Shown: piece after piece, positions 1-7,236 of the stretch | How the letters are laid out: every line of letters starts with the position of its first letter | Numbering within the stretch: the first letter of the stretch is position 1 | From: JAADHY01 sp964428935 | Lineage (GTDB): Bacteria; Planctomycetota; Planctomycetia; Planctomycetales; Planctomycetaceae | Reading direction: 5' to 3' | DNA: 32,048 nt | Assembly (NCBI GenBank): GCA_964428935.1 | Contig: CAYSAG010000018.1 | Location: forward strand, 1-32,048 | Translations under genes and position numbers: made by a program | Notes under the pieces: model-generated | Database searches by the model: none | Seen by the model: only the letters and a program-made list of their open reading frames with translations | What the model was told of the DNA's origin: nothing

Positions 1-311
1 TTGACCAAATTGAACACCGTGTCAAACGGGCGTCCGTTGGCGTAACCGCGGAGTGTACACGAACTTGGGCAGTTCGGCCAGACGAAGCGTTGCGTTTCGT
101 AAACACGGCCAGCGGCTTCGTCTGTCGCGGACAGCGGTCGGTAACCCATTGTCTGGCAAGCTCTTGCGGCGCAGGGTTGGCCTTCGCTCGGTAAATGGCA
201 CACAAAGTGAACGGTCTGGAGGCTCACCAGCCCGGCCCCAACGAGTCGGGTTCGTCGTCGTTTGGAAATGCCCAGTCGTTTTCGTTTCCGAAATTCGCAG
301 CGTGAGGTCGC
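1..311. other. Left-edge region with no convincing gene
   Basis: Short open frames exist on both strands here, but none has a recognisable protein pattern or a good ribosome binding site. The last few bases (GAGG at about 303-306) form the ribosome binding site of the next gene. The stretch may hold the end of a feature lying outside the window. Confidence 0.5.
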
Positions 312-587
312 ATGAACGTGAAGGGACGCTTCCCCGACTACGGCCAGGACCAGTTGCCGCGTGAGCTGCTGGAACTGGCTCGGCAGATTGAGCGGGTTCC
401 GGAGCCACTGAGGAGCGAGCTGCGTGTGGCCTACGACCGGGTGGTCGAGTCGGTTCGACGCCGCCGACGAATCTTGGCCTTGGTCCAAGAGGCGTTGGCT
501 CAGTTGCGGCTAGACATCAAGTACCTCATGTTCGACCTGGAAATGACCCGTCGGGAGCGGGACGAGCTGAGACAACGACTGCAGTGA
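312..587 (+). CDS. Small conserved coiled-coil protein, function unknown
   Basis: A 91-residue, highly charged protein with no signal peptide or membrane segment. Residues of about 15-91 are predicted by eye to be almost wholly helical, with heptad-like spacing and a basic RRRRR cluster near residue 50 followed by a segment ending in RRERDELRQ. From memory, short proteins with a core like RRRRIL..VQEALAQLRLD.KYL.FDLE.TRRERDE recur in planctomycetes, usually annotated hypothetical. The start at 312 is supported by GAGG five bases upstream. A strong hairpin terminator follows, so it is probably transcribed alone or as the last gene of a unit. The function is unknown; a scaffold or small regulatory protein would fit but is not shown. 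Confidence 0.8.
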   Translation: MNVKGRFPDYGQDQLPRELLELARQIERVPEPLRSELRVAYDRVVESVRRRRRILALVQEALAQLRLDIKYLMFDLEMTRRERDELRQRLQ

Positions 588-626
588 ACCTCCCCCTTTC
601 GCCCTCCCTTCGCCGACCCGATTTGC

Positions 627-671
627 GACGGCCGGACCAGTCGCCCTGACGCGTCCGGCCGTCTGTGTTTT
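627..671 (+). terminator. Rho-independent-type terminator after the 91-aa gene
   Basis: A perfect 11-bp GC-rich stem (627-637 pairs with 653-663, arms GACGGCCGGAC and GTCCGGCCGTC) has a 15-base loop and is followed by TGTGTTTT. It lies 40 bases after the stop codon of the small protein and before the oppositely oriented symporter gene. It could also stop transcription coming from the minus strand. Confidence 0.7.
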
Positions 672-780
672 CTGGCCGTTTCGAACCGCGTCCAGCCGGA
701 CGGGGTTTTTCGCAGACGCTCGTCGCTCGCCCGGCCGCTCGGCACTTGGCCCGCGGCCGAGGCGCAGCCTGCGGGCGGCG

Positions 781-1806
781 CTACGCCTCCCCGGCCGGTC
801 CCTGTTCCCCGGCCAACGGCCCGGACGGTTCGTCCCCGGCGGCCGCTTCCGCACTACCGGCCGCTTCCGGCCAGCTGGACCGTCTGGCCCACAGTTGAGC
901 CAGCACGGTTCCGGTGAGCATGCAACCGAACGTGTAAAGGGCCGGAGGCAGCTCGACCAGTGGCTGGCCGGGAAAGAGCTGTTGAGCCAGCGTCGCGCCC
1001 AGGCCGGCGTTTTGCATGCCCACTTCCAGCGTCAGGGCTTTTTTCATTCCTTCCGGCAGGCGGAGTAACGTCGAGCTGCCGTAGCCGGCCGCGTACCCCA
1101 AGGCGTTGACCAGAAGCAGCACCGACAGCAGCGCCACTCCCGCGCGGCCAAAATTGGCGTGGTTGGCGTTCACCACCACGGCAATGATCCACAGAATGGC
1201 CAGGTTGGCCACCACCGGCCCGACGGCCTGCATGGTCCGTTGAAACGGCTTCCACAGCCGGGCCAGGGCATGACCCAGCAACACGGGCCCGACCACTTGC
1301 GTCAGCAGAATCCAGAAGGACTTCCGAGCCAGCAGGACTCGGTCGACTCCGGACTGGTGCGTCGTCAGGTAAAGAGCCAGTGGCACGACCAGCGGCGAGA
1401 GCAGAGTCGCCAGGGTGGTCAGGCTGACGGAGTAGCTGACGTTGCCGCGGGCGGTCAGCGTGAGCACGTTCGAGGCCATGGCTCCCGGCACGCACCCGAC
1501 CAGAATCACCCCCAGCAGCACCTCGCCGCTCAACCCAAACGCGTGACCGCACACGTAGGCCAACAACGGCATGCTCAAGTACTGCGTGGCCGTCCCGCCC
1601 AGGACGGTCGGCCACCGGCGAGCTACCTGTCGAATTTCGTCCTCAGGCAGCAGCGCGCCAATGGCGAACATGGTCACGGCGAAAAGGTGAGGGTTGAACG
1701 GACGCGTCCAAATGAACGGGTCCCAAGCCGGCCCGAGCAGCTGGGGCCAGGCAAAAGCCACCAGCGACAACAGCGTCAGCCAGACCAACAAGTAACGCTG
1801 CAGCAT
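781..1806 (-). CDS. Bile acid:sodium symporter family (BASS/SBF-like) membrane transporter
   Basis: A 341-residue integral membrane protein with about nine or ten hydrophobic segments, the usual size for the BASS family. It starts with a hydrophobic helix (LLVWLTLLSLVAFAWPQLLG). The central part contains GVILVGCVPGAMASNVLTLTARGN and, later, LEVGMQNAGLGATLAQQ, both typical of SBF-like proteins, in which such segments line the sodium and substrate sites. Members import bile acids, pantothenate, keto acids or other organic anions with sodium; the substrate cannot be told here. The start chosen is the ATG at 1806, where the hydrophobic N-terminus begins; the frame stays open further upstream but that part is arginine-rich and overlaps the divergent ubiE region. 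The C-terminal 25 residues are Ala/Gly/Glu-rich and look disordered. Confidence 0.88.
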   Translation of the reverse strand: MLQRYLLVWLTLLSLVAFAWPQLLGPAWDPFIWTRPFNPHLFAVTMFAIGALLPEDEIRQVARRWPTVLGGTATQYLSMPLLAYVCGHAFGLSGEVLLGVILVGCVPGAMASNVLTLTARGNVSYSVSLTTLATLLSPLVVPLALYLTTHQSGVDRVLLARKSFWILLTQVVGPVLLGHALARLWKPFQRTMQAVGPVVANLAILWIIAVVVNANHANFGRAGVALLSVLLLVNALGYAAGYGSSTLLRLPEGMKKALTLEVGMQNAGLGATLAQQLFPGQPLVELPPALYTFGCMLTGTVLAQLWARRSSWPEAAGSAEAAAGDEPSGPLAGEQGPAGEA

Positions 1807-2006
1807 TCCTGTCCCCGTTTCGGTTTGCGGCAGACGAACGGTCACTCGGCGAGTCGGTGTTTCGGAACGACGCCGACGGGCGGGCCGTTGGTCGAGGCGA
1901 GCGGACCGGTTTCTCGGCAGACGGCGACTCTTTTCGGCCAGCAGGTCCCTTCGACCCAGGCTCCGGACGGGCGTCCGCTCGCTCGAGGCACACAGGTAAG
2001 ACATTG

Positions 2007-2035
2007 TTGACAAAACGGGGGGCAGAAGCCAAATT
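2007..2035 (+). promoter_or_regulatory. Candidate promoter for ubiE
   Basis: TTGACA at 2007-2012 is a perfect -35 box. A 17-base spacer leads to CAAATT at 2030-2035, a weak -10 match. The ubiE ATG at 2046 is only about ten bases further, so the message would have almost no leader. The weak -10 keeps confidence low. Confidence 0.35.
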
Positions 2036-2045
2036 CGGCCGCGAA

Positions 2046-2948
2046 ATGAGTCGCACACCGGTCGGACAAACCGAGACGTCTCGCGGCGGCTCGGACGCAG
2101 CGGCAAACGAGCAGCGCCGGCCCGGCCGTGGTTCCGGGCAGGCCGGCTCGACGGCACGTGGTCCGGGCGTCGACAAGTCGGCCGACCGGGTTCGGCAAAT
2201 GTTTTCCGAAATTGCCGGCCGCTACGACCAGCTCAACCGACTGCTCTCGGCTGGCGTCGACCTGTACTGGCGGTGGCGTACGGTTCGAGCGGTTCCGCCG
2301 CCGCGGTCTGGCCGGGTCTTGGACGTGTGCACGGGCACCGGCGACTTGGCTCTGGCCTACTGGAGGCACGGGCGGGGGCAGGTGCGAGTCGTCGGCGCGG
2401 ACTTCGCTCACCCCATGCTGGTGCTGGCGAAAAGGAAGGCGGCTCGGCGGTGTCGTGGCGGGCGAGTTCCCGAGTTCGTCGAGGCCGACGCGCTGGAGCT
2501 TCCATTTCCAGACGACTGTTTCGACGTGGTCTCGGTGGCGTTCGGCCTGCGGAACGTCGCCGACACGGACCGCGGTTTGGCCGAAATGACCCGCGTTTGC
2601 CGTCCGGGCGGACACGTCGTGGTGCTGGAGTTCTCGCTGCCGACGGTCCGACCGGTGCGTGCGGTTTACTTGTGGTACTTTCGTCGAGTCTTGCCGTGGG
2701 TCGGCCAGCTACTGGCTCGCAACCGTCACCAAGCCTACCACTACTTGCCGCAGTCGGTCAGCGAGTTTCCTCGGGGAAACGCTTTGGCGAAGCGAATGGA
2801 GTCTAGCGGGCTGACGGCCGTCTGGTGGAAACCGCTGACGTTGGGCATTGCAACGTTGTACTGCGGGCGGAAACCGGAGCCAGACGAGACGCTCGGTGGG
2901 CCGAGTCGGCGGCCGCGGAGCGTTGTCAGTGCGGGCGGCAGTCGTTAG
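2046..2948 (+). CDS. ubiE: Demethylmenaquinone/ubiquinone methyltransferase UbiE (MenG)
   Basis: A 300-residue class I SAM methyltransferase that would perform the C-methylation of demethylmenaquinone, the last step of menaquinone synthesis (also used for ubiquinone where present). Family marks: the N-terminal YDQLNRLLSAGVDLYWR block (about 60-77), SAM motif I VLDVCTGTGDLAL (about 91-103), the acidic strand-2 residue in VVGADFA, FGLRNVADTDRGLAEM, and the YHYLPQSVSEFP segment near the C-terminus. The first 45 residues are a polar, probably disordered extension. The frame is open upstream to 1857, but the ATG at 2046 leaves a sensible length and follows a TTGACA box. The tail after LYCGRKPE is also longer than usual. 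It lies upstream of selD on the same strand, but a hairpin and a repeat separate them, so a shared operon is doubtful. Confidence 0.92.
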   Translation: MSRTPVGQTETSRGGSDAAANEQRRPGRGSGQAGSTARGPGVDKSADRVRQMFSEIAGRYDQLNRLLSAGVDLYWRWRTVRAVPPPRSGRVLDVCTGTGDLALAYWRHGRGQVRVVGADFAHPMLVLAKRKAARRCRGGRVPEFVEADALELPFPDDCFDVVSVAFGLRNVADTDRGLAEMTRVCRPGGHVVVLEFSLPTVRPVRAVYLWYFRRVLPWVGQLLARNRHQAYHYLPQSVSEFPRGNALAKRMESSGLTAVWWKPLTLGIATLYCGRKPEPDETLGGPSRRPRSVVSAGGSR

Positions 2949-3015
2949 AACGTGCCGCGCTGGCGAACCTGCGGGCCGCTGGCCGTCGACGGGGACGGCC
3001 CGGCTTGCGTGTGCC

Positions 3016-3051
3016 GCCCAAAGGCCCGGGACGCAGCGGAGCGTCTTGGGC
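3016..3051 (+). terminator. Possible imperfect hairpin downstream of ubiE
   Basis: GCCCAA (3016-3021) pairs with TTGGGC (3046-3051), and GACGC (3030-3034) with GCGTC (3041-3045), leaving an 8-base bulge on the left arm. There is no following T-run, so termination is only a guess. It may instead be part of the repeat-rich spacer. Confidence 0.3.
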
Positions 3052-3068
3052 AAGACAGTTCGGCTCGT

Positions 3069-3240
3069 CCGGCAATTGGAGGGTCACGCTCCGTCGTGGC
3101 CGCTGGCCGGCAATTGGAGGGCCACGCTCCGTCGTGGCCGCCGACGCTTCGTGCCTCGAGGCCAGCTCCAAAAGGCACGTCCGGTTGCTGCAAAACCAAC
3201 GAGTCCCTGGAGAAACCTGGACGAATTCTCGGACTGAAAC
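3069..3240 (+). repeat. Dispersed repeat, copy 1 (with a 38-bp tandem duplication of its first part), directly upstream of selD
   Basis: The first 38 bases (3069-3106) are repeated almost exactly at 3107-3144. Each unit carries a small hairpin; in the second unit GGCCAC (3120-3125) pairs with GTGGCC (3134-3139). The rest (to about 3236) matches a second copy at 10665-10801 on the minus strand. Shared blocks include AATTGGAGGGCCACGCTCCG, CTCGAGGCCAGCTC and GGACGAATTC. The repeat ends about 25-30 bases before the selD start codon and has the same orientation as selD. It has no transposase and no credible coding frame. Confidence 0.8.
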
Positions 3241-3265
3241 ATTTCAGTGAGTGTGGCGGAGACTC

Positions 3266-4318
3266 ATGCCCGTTTTCGGACGCAAGAAAAGACTGATGGA
3301 CTACGCGAACTGCGCGGGTTGAGCGGGAAAGCTTCCCGCTGAGGGGACCGCGCAGGTCGTGCGCGGGTTGCCGCGGTTCGACGACCCGAACCTGCTCGTT
3401 GGAGCCGAAGGCTTCAGCGACGCGGGAGTGTACCGCCTGCGCGCCGACCTGTGCATTGTGCAGTCCGTGGACTACTTTCCGCCGCTGGTCGACGACCCGT
3501 ACCAGTTCGGTCAAATTGCCGCCGCCAATTCCATGAGCGACCTGTTTGCCATGGGGGCTCGGCCGGTCACGGCGCTGAACATTGTCTGCTTTCCAGACAA
3601 GGAACTCGACCTGAGCGTGTTGAGGGCCATTCTGGACGGCGGCGCGGAGCGGGTGCGGGCGGCTGGAGCCGTCGTGTTGGGAGGCCACTCGCTGCGCGAC
3701 CAGGAAATCAAGTACGGGCTGGCCGTGACGGGAGTGGCTCACCCGGACCAATTGCTGACCAGCCGTCACGCTCGGCCCGGCGACGTACTCGTGCTGACAA
3801 AACCGTTGGGCACCGGCTTCCTGACGACGGCCAACAAGGCGGGGCGTTGCGACCCGTCGGTTTTCGCCGCAGCCGTCGAGAGCATGCGGGCACTGAACCG
3901 AGCGGCCGGGGAAGCGGCCGTGGAGTTGCAGGCCAGCGCTGCCACGGACGTGACCGGCTTCGGCTTGGCCGGGCACGCGCTGGAGCTGGCGGAGGCGAGC
4001 GGCGTGACGCTGGAGCTGCACGTCGGCCAGCTGCCGTTGTTGCCGGGGGCGGTTGAGTGCTTGCAGCAGGGCTTTCGGACGCGAGCCAGTCAGTCGAACC
4101 GCGAGTACGTGGAGCGGGAATTGCGAGTGGAGGGGCAGCCGGACCCGACGCGGCTGGAGTTCTTGTTCGACGCACAAACGTCGGGCGGCCTGCTGGTGTG
4201 TTTGTCGGAAGAGCGGGTCGAGGAGTTCCTGCGGCGAGTCCGCCCGGAAGCTCCCGACGCGGCCGTCATTGGCTGCGTCCGGCCGCGCGAGAAGGCCGCG
4301 CTGGTCGTCACGCCGTGA
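3266..4318 (+). CDS. selD: Selenide, water dikinase SelD, a selenoprotein with in-frame UGA (Sec19)
   Basis: SelD makes selenophosphate from selenide and ATP, the selenium donor for selenocysteine tRNA and selenouridine. From GTG 3359 onward the protein matches the family clearly (DDPNLLVG, NSMSDLFAMGARPV, LGGHSLRD, LTKPLGTGFLTTA, ATDVTGFGLAGHALE, DAQTSGGLL) but would lack the catalytic N-terminus. That N-terminus is present in the same frame upstream of a TGA at 3320-3322. Reading from ATG 3266 gives MPVFGRKKRLMDYANCAG-U-AGKLPAEG. U is residue 19 and aligns with the catalytic Cys17 of E. coli SelD (RLTQYSHGAGCGCK), with the essential Lys at +3 also kept. Total length is 350 residues including Sec, against 347 in E. 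coli. GGCGGAG precedes ATG 3266. A hairpin follows the TGA. Automated annotation would probably start at 3359 and lose the active site. Confidence 0.93.
3323..3351 (+). promoter_or_regulatory. Candidate bacterial SECIS element in selD mRNA
   Basis: Immediately 3' of the TGA (3320-3322), GCGG (3323-3326) can pair with CCGC (3348-3351), and UCCC (3334-3337) with GGGA (3344-3347), giving an apical loop GCUGAG whose first base is G. The upper stem starts 11 bases after the UGA, a spacing similar to that of the E. coli fdhF element. A competing fold is the perfect 8-bp hairpin AGCGGGAA/TTCCCGCT (3322-3329 with 3333-3340, loop AGC). Either would place a stem-loop where SelB expects one; which forms is not decided by eye. 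Confidence 0.6.
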
Positions 4319-4449
4319 GCGGGAGAGGTCGGTGGGACTCCGGCCGGCGGTTCGTGCTTTTTCTGCGGCACGCGAACTCGGCTCGTTCTCGAAGCGCGGT
4401 CGTTCTCGCGCCGCGAGTCGTGACCTCGTGCGGACTCGGGACGCTGAGG

Positions 4450-5781
4450 CTACGGGGGCTGCGGCGGAAGAGCGGAAGGCGAGGGCAGGGGGGCGTCGGC
4501 GCGAGCGGGAAGTGGCTGGTCGAGCTGAAAGCCGGAAGGAGTGACGGCGTCCGGGGTCGGCGCGTCCGTGAGCGGTTGCGGCGCGAGCCGGGGAACGGTC
4601 GGTGGCCGCGTCAGCCGCGACGGCTCGCCCGCTCCGAAAACCGTCAGCAGGAAACCGGCCAACTGCTCCGCGTACAAGTCGTGGCCGGAGGCAGAGAAGT
4701 GCGGGGCGTTGCGCAGAAACAGTTGGTCGGGCTGAGGGTGAGCGCGGAAAGCCGGGGTGGTGTTGCAAAAGGGAATGTGGTGTCGGGCGGCGAAGTCGGC
4801 CAGGATTTGGAACGGTGCGTTGCTGGTGTAGAAAGCGTCTTGTGGCACTCCGGCCCGGCGTCGAACGTTCTTGCCCGAGCTGGCGGTGGGTGAGACTTGC
4901 CACGGCACGGGGTAGGTCGCCAGGACGAACGAAGCTCCGACGCCGTCGGCCAGCTCCTTCAACCAAGCAATCGGTTGCAAGGACTGGCGAATGTAGAGGC
5001 TCCAGTCAGGCGGGTCGTCTTCCAGCCACGCGTAGCGGGCCGCGGGGTTGGCAATGTCGCGACGGTCTTGTGCAGCCCGTTCCGCCTCGGACAGCCGCTC
5101 CAGCCGAACCCGCAGCCACTCGCCCAGCGCAAAACGGTTCAACCACAGCCAGGCTGGCGTCGGCGGGTTGCGGAGCACCGGGTTGGGGCACGCGACCGGT
5201 CGGCCGCGCGGGTCGGTTGCGGTCAGACGTCGGTAGCGGTAGTCGTCGGCTACGTCGCCCATGTCGAAGCTGAGCACGACCAGGTCCGGCTGCAGCGACA
5301 GCAGCTGGTGGCGAAGTTGTAGGTACGACAACAGCGGACAGTAGCCCGGAACGGCCGCGTTGAGCACCTCGACTGTCCGGCCGGTGCGGCTTTGCAGACG
5401 TTCGGCCAGCCGCGACGTGAAGACGTCGGGTTCGTCCAGCTCGAGGCCGAGCACGTTTTCGTCGCCGAGGCAGAGGACTCGGACCGTCCCCCACGGCTTC
5501 GGAACGAGCGGCTCCGGACCGCGCAGTCCGTAGGAGTTGGTGCGCACGGGGACGGTCTGGCCGGTGTCCGGGTTACGGAAGCGTGTTTGAAAAAGAGGGT
5601 GAAGCTGGTGGTGGACCGTGTAGCTGGGCACGGTCAACGACTGGTGCGCGACGGAGCGGATTTCGGTTTCCCGAGCGACCTGGCGGGCGCGCAGCCCGAC
5701 TTCGGCAACACAGAGGGCGAGCAGCAGCCACAAGGACGCCCGAACGGTGTTCCAAATGCAGGTCCAGCAGAACCGAATCAT
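4450..5781 (-). CDS. SGNH/GDSL-hydrolase-like membrane-anchored protein with altered nucleophile motif
   Basis: A 443-residue protein with one N-terminal hydrophobic segment (about 13-29), so probably anchored in or exported across the inner membrane. An SGNH-like fold is suggested by VLCLGDENVLG (about 102-112) at the block I position, LNAAVPGYCPLLSYLQL at block II, LVVLSFDMGDVADDY at block III and APHFSASGHDLYAEQLA at block V. In block I the usual GDS serine is replaced by Glu108, and the block III asparagine is not obvious, so classical esterase activity is doubtful. The last 60 residues are proline-rich and probably disordered. The ATG at 5781 is used because the membrane segment follows at once. 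It converges on selD. Related planctomycete proteins with GDE-type motifs are known to me only in general terms. Confidence 0.72.
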   Translation of the reverse strand: MIRFCWTCIWNTVRASLWLLLALCVAEVGLRARQVARETEIRSVAHQSLTVPSYTVHHQLHPLFQTRFRNPDTGQTVPVRTNSYGLRGPEPLVPKPWGTVRVLCLGDENVLGLELDEPDVFTSRLAERLQSRTGRTVEVLNAAVPGYCPLLSYLQLRHQLLSLQPDLVVLSFDMGDVADDYRYRRLTATDPRGRPVACPNPVLRNPPTPAWLWLNRFALGEWLRVRLERLSEAERAAQDRRDIANPAARYAWLEDDPPDWSLYIRQSLQPIAWLKELADGVGASFVLATYPVPWQVSPTASSGKNVRRRAGVPQDAFYTSNAPFQILADFAARHHIPFCNTTPAFRAHPQPDQLFLRNAPHFSASGHDLYAEQLAGFLLTVFGAGEPSRLTRPPTVPRLAPQPLTDAPTPDAVTPSGFQLDQPLPARADAPLPSPSALPPQPP

Positions 5782-6567
5782 CCATGACTCTCGACAAACA
5801 GGCTCGCCGCGTTGCCCGTGCGTCGGCTCTCGACGGCCGCAGGCTGTCACGCGCCCGGCACCGTTTCTTCTGGCTCGGGTCGGTCGGCGGAAACGCTCGA
5901 CGCGGACCGAGCAGCTGTGACCGCGGCCGGAAGTGGCTCTCGAGTCGCTCCGGCACCGCCTCGACACTTGCTCGAGCGGGCTAGCGAACGGCGGCACGTT
6001 CTTGGCCGCTCGCGGCCCGCCGAATCATAGTGAAGCGGCGGCGGCCACGACAACACCGGTCGGTGCGCCCGGCGAGACGGCGAGAGGCAGAACGGCGTTG
6101 GAAGCGCGGGCCCTTGTACGCGGGGGTGGTGGAGTCACGGCGGAGCTGCTTCCGGCGTCAGCCCACCGCACGCAAAGGCTGCGGGCACCGGCGTGTCGGC
6201 GTGCCGCCGCGCGGTTCGCGCCGGGTGAAAAAGGCCTGTACGTCTTCAAAACGATCTGCTATTTTTCTGCGCCGTTTGAGCGGCGCGTGCGAGAGACGTC
6301 AGCGACACTGACCTGCACCACGCGACGACGGGACGGCGCAGGGCAAGGCCGTGACCTGGTGGCCGGAGCCCGACCGACAAGCGTCGGTTCGCTGCCGCAC
6401 TGTCACGTGGTGGAGGCAGCTGCCGCTGAGGGCACCTGACAATCGACGGCACGGCACCAGCGGAAGGAGTTGCTGAAGAGACTGGCTTTCTCAGGTGCTC
6501 GACCGAAACGTACTCGAAACTTCGGCCCGGGTGCGAGCTTTCCTTGCGAGATGGCACGGAGGCCGTC
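5782..6567. other. Long divergent spacer between the SGNH-like gene and rimI
   Basis: About 790 bases without a convincing gene on either strand. It holds one good minus-strand promoter candidate (listed separately) and a GCGCCG/CGGCGC inverted repeat (6269-6274 with 6281-6286). The T-run lies before, not after, that hairpin on the plus strand, so it is not a standard terminator. No tRNA-like T-arm was found. Confidence 0.5.
6024..6053 (-). promoter_or_regulatory. Candidate promoter for the SGNH-like gene
   Basis: On the minus strand TTGTCG (6053-6048) and TATGAT (6029-6024) are 18 bases apart. They lie about 240 bases upstream of the SGNH-like start codon. The -10 box differs from consensus at one base. 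Confidence 0.45.
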
Positions 6568-7113
6568 ATGAGCGTGGAAAAGACTCAGCAGCGTCTGAAA
6601 GTCCAAATCCGCTGGCTGGTGCGGCGCGACATGCCGCAGGTGCTGGAAATCGAGCGGGCCAGTTTCCCCATTCCGTGGACGGAGGAGGATTTCCTGTTCT
6701 GCCTGCGGCAACGTAACTGCATTGGCATGGTCGCCGAGCACGGCGAGCAGATTGTGGGCTTCATGATTTACGAGCTGCACAAGACGTCGCTGCAAATCCT
6801 GAACTTTGCCGTCCACCCGGCCTTTCGTCGCCAGAAGGTCGGCTCGCAAATGGTCGAGAAACTGGTGGACAAGCTGTGCCAGCAGCGGCGTCGGGAAATC
6901 CGGCTCGAGGTTCGTGAGACGAACCTACCGGCTCAGCTCTTCTTCCGTTCTCAGGGGTTTCGCGCGGTGGCCGTCTTGCGCAACCGGTACGAAGACACGG
7001 ACGAGGACGCTTACGTCATGAGGTTGCGTCTGGCCGACGCCGACGAGTTCCTGTCGCCGTGGTCGCCGCGGAACCGTCTGAGCGGCTTGGAGCAGTTTCC
7101 GGACGCCGCGTAG
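6568..7113 (+). CDS. rimI: Ribosomal protein bS18-type alanine N-acetyltransferase RimI (GNAT)
   Basis: A 181-residue GNAT acetyltransferase. RimI acetylates the N-terminal alanine of ribosomal protein S18 using acetyl-CoA. The RimI-like pattern starts at IRWLVRRDMPQVLEIERASFPIPWTEEDF, then IVGFMIYEL, then the acetyl-CoA motif A region ILNFAVHPAFRRQKVGSQMVEKLV, then the C-terminal ETNLPAQLFFRSQGFRAVAVLRNRYEDTDEDAYVM. GGAGG at 6558-6562, five bases before ATG 6568, decides the start over an in-frame ATG at 6544. It is somewhat longer than E. coli RimI (148 residues) owing to short polar extensions at both ends, the C-terminal one after MRLRL. Other GNAT proteins with different substrates share this fold, so the S18 assignment is by family resemblance. 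Confidence 0.85.
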   Translation: MSVEKTQQRLKVQIRWLVRRDMPQVLEIERASFPIPWTEEDFLFCLRQRNCIGMVAEHGEQIVGFMIYELHKTSLQILNFAVHPAFRRQKVGSQMVEKLVDKLCQQRRREIRLEVRETNLPAQLFFRSQGFRAVAVLRNRYEDTDEDAYVMRLRLADADEFLSPWSPRNRLSGLEQFPDAA

Positions 7114-7236
7114 TCGCCCACCTCGTCCGCTGGTTCGTCGTGGGCGCCCGGTCGGTCGTAACGCTTCCCCCTCACACGGGCCACCGCACGGCGTCCGGAC
7201 ACAACGGACGCTGCAAGGACACCTGCCCGCGTCGAT

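Noticed and set aside
3359..4318. selD starting at GTG 3359
   Set aside because: This start removes the catalytic residue and the conserved N-terminal segment, which are present upstream in the same frame across a single TGA.
2945..4966. Long open frame on the minus strand across selD
   Set aside because: It is antisense to a clear SelD protein, is rich in Arg/Pro/Gln without any domain pattern, and arises from GC-rich codon bias.
6269..6286. GCGCCG/CGGCGC hairpin as a terminator
   Set aside because: The T-run precedes the hairpin on the plus strand and there is none after it on the minus strand; there is also no gene ending nearby.
7115..7146. CGCCCAC/GTGGGCG inverted repeat after rimI as a terminator
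   Set aside because: Only seven pairs with an 18-base loop and no T-run.
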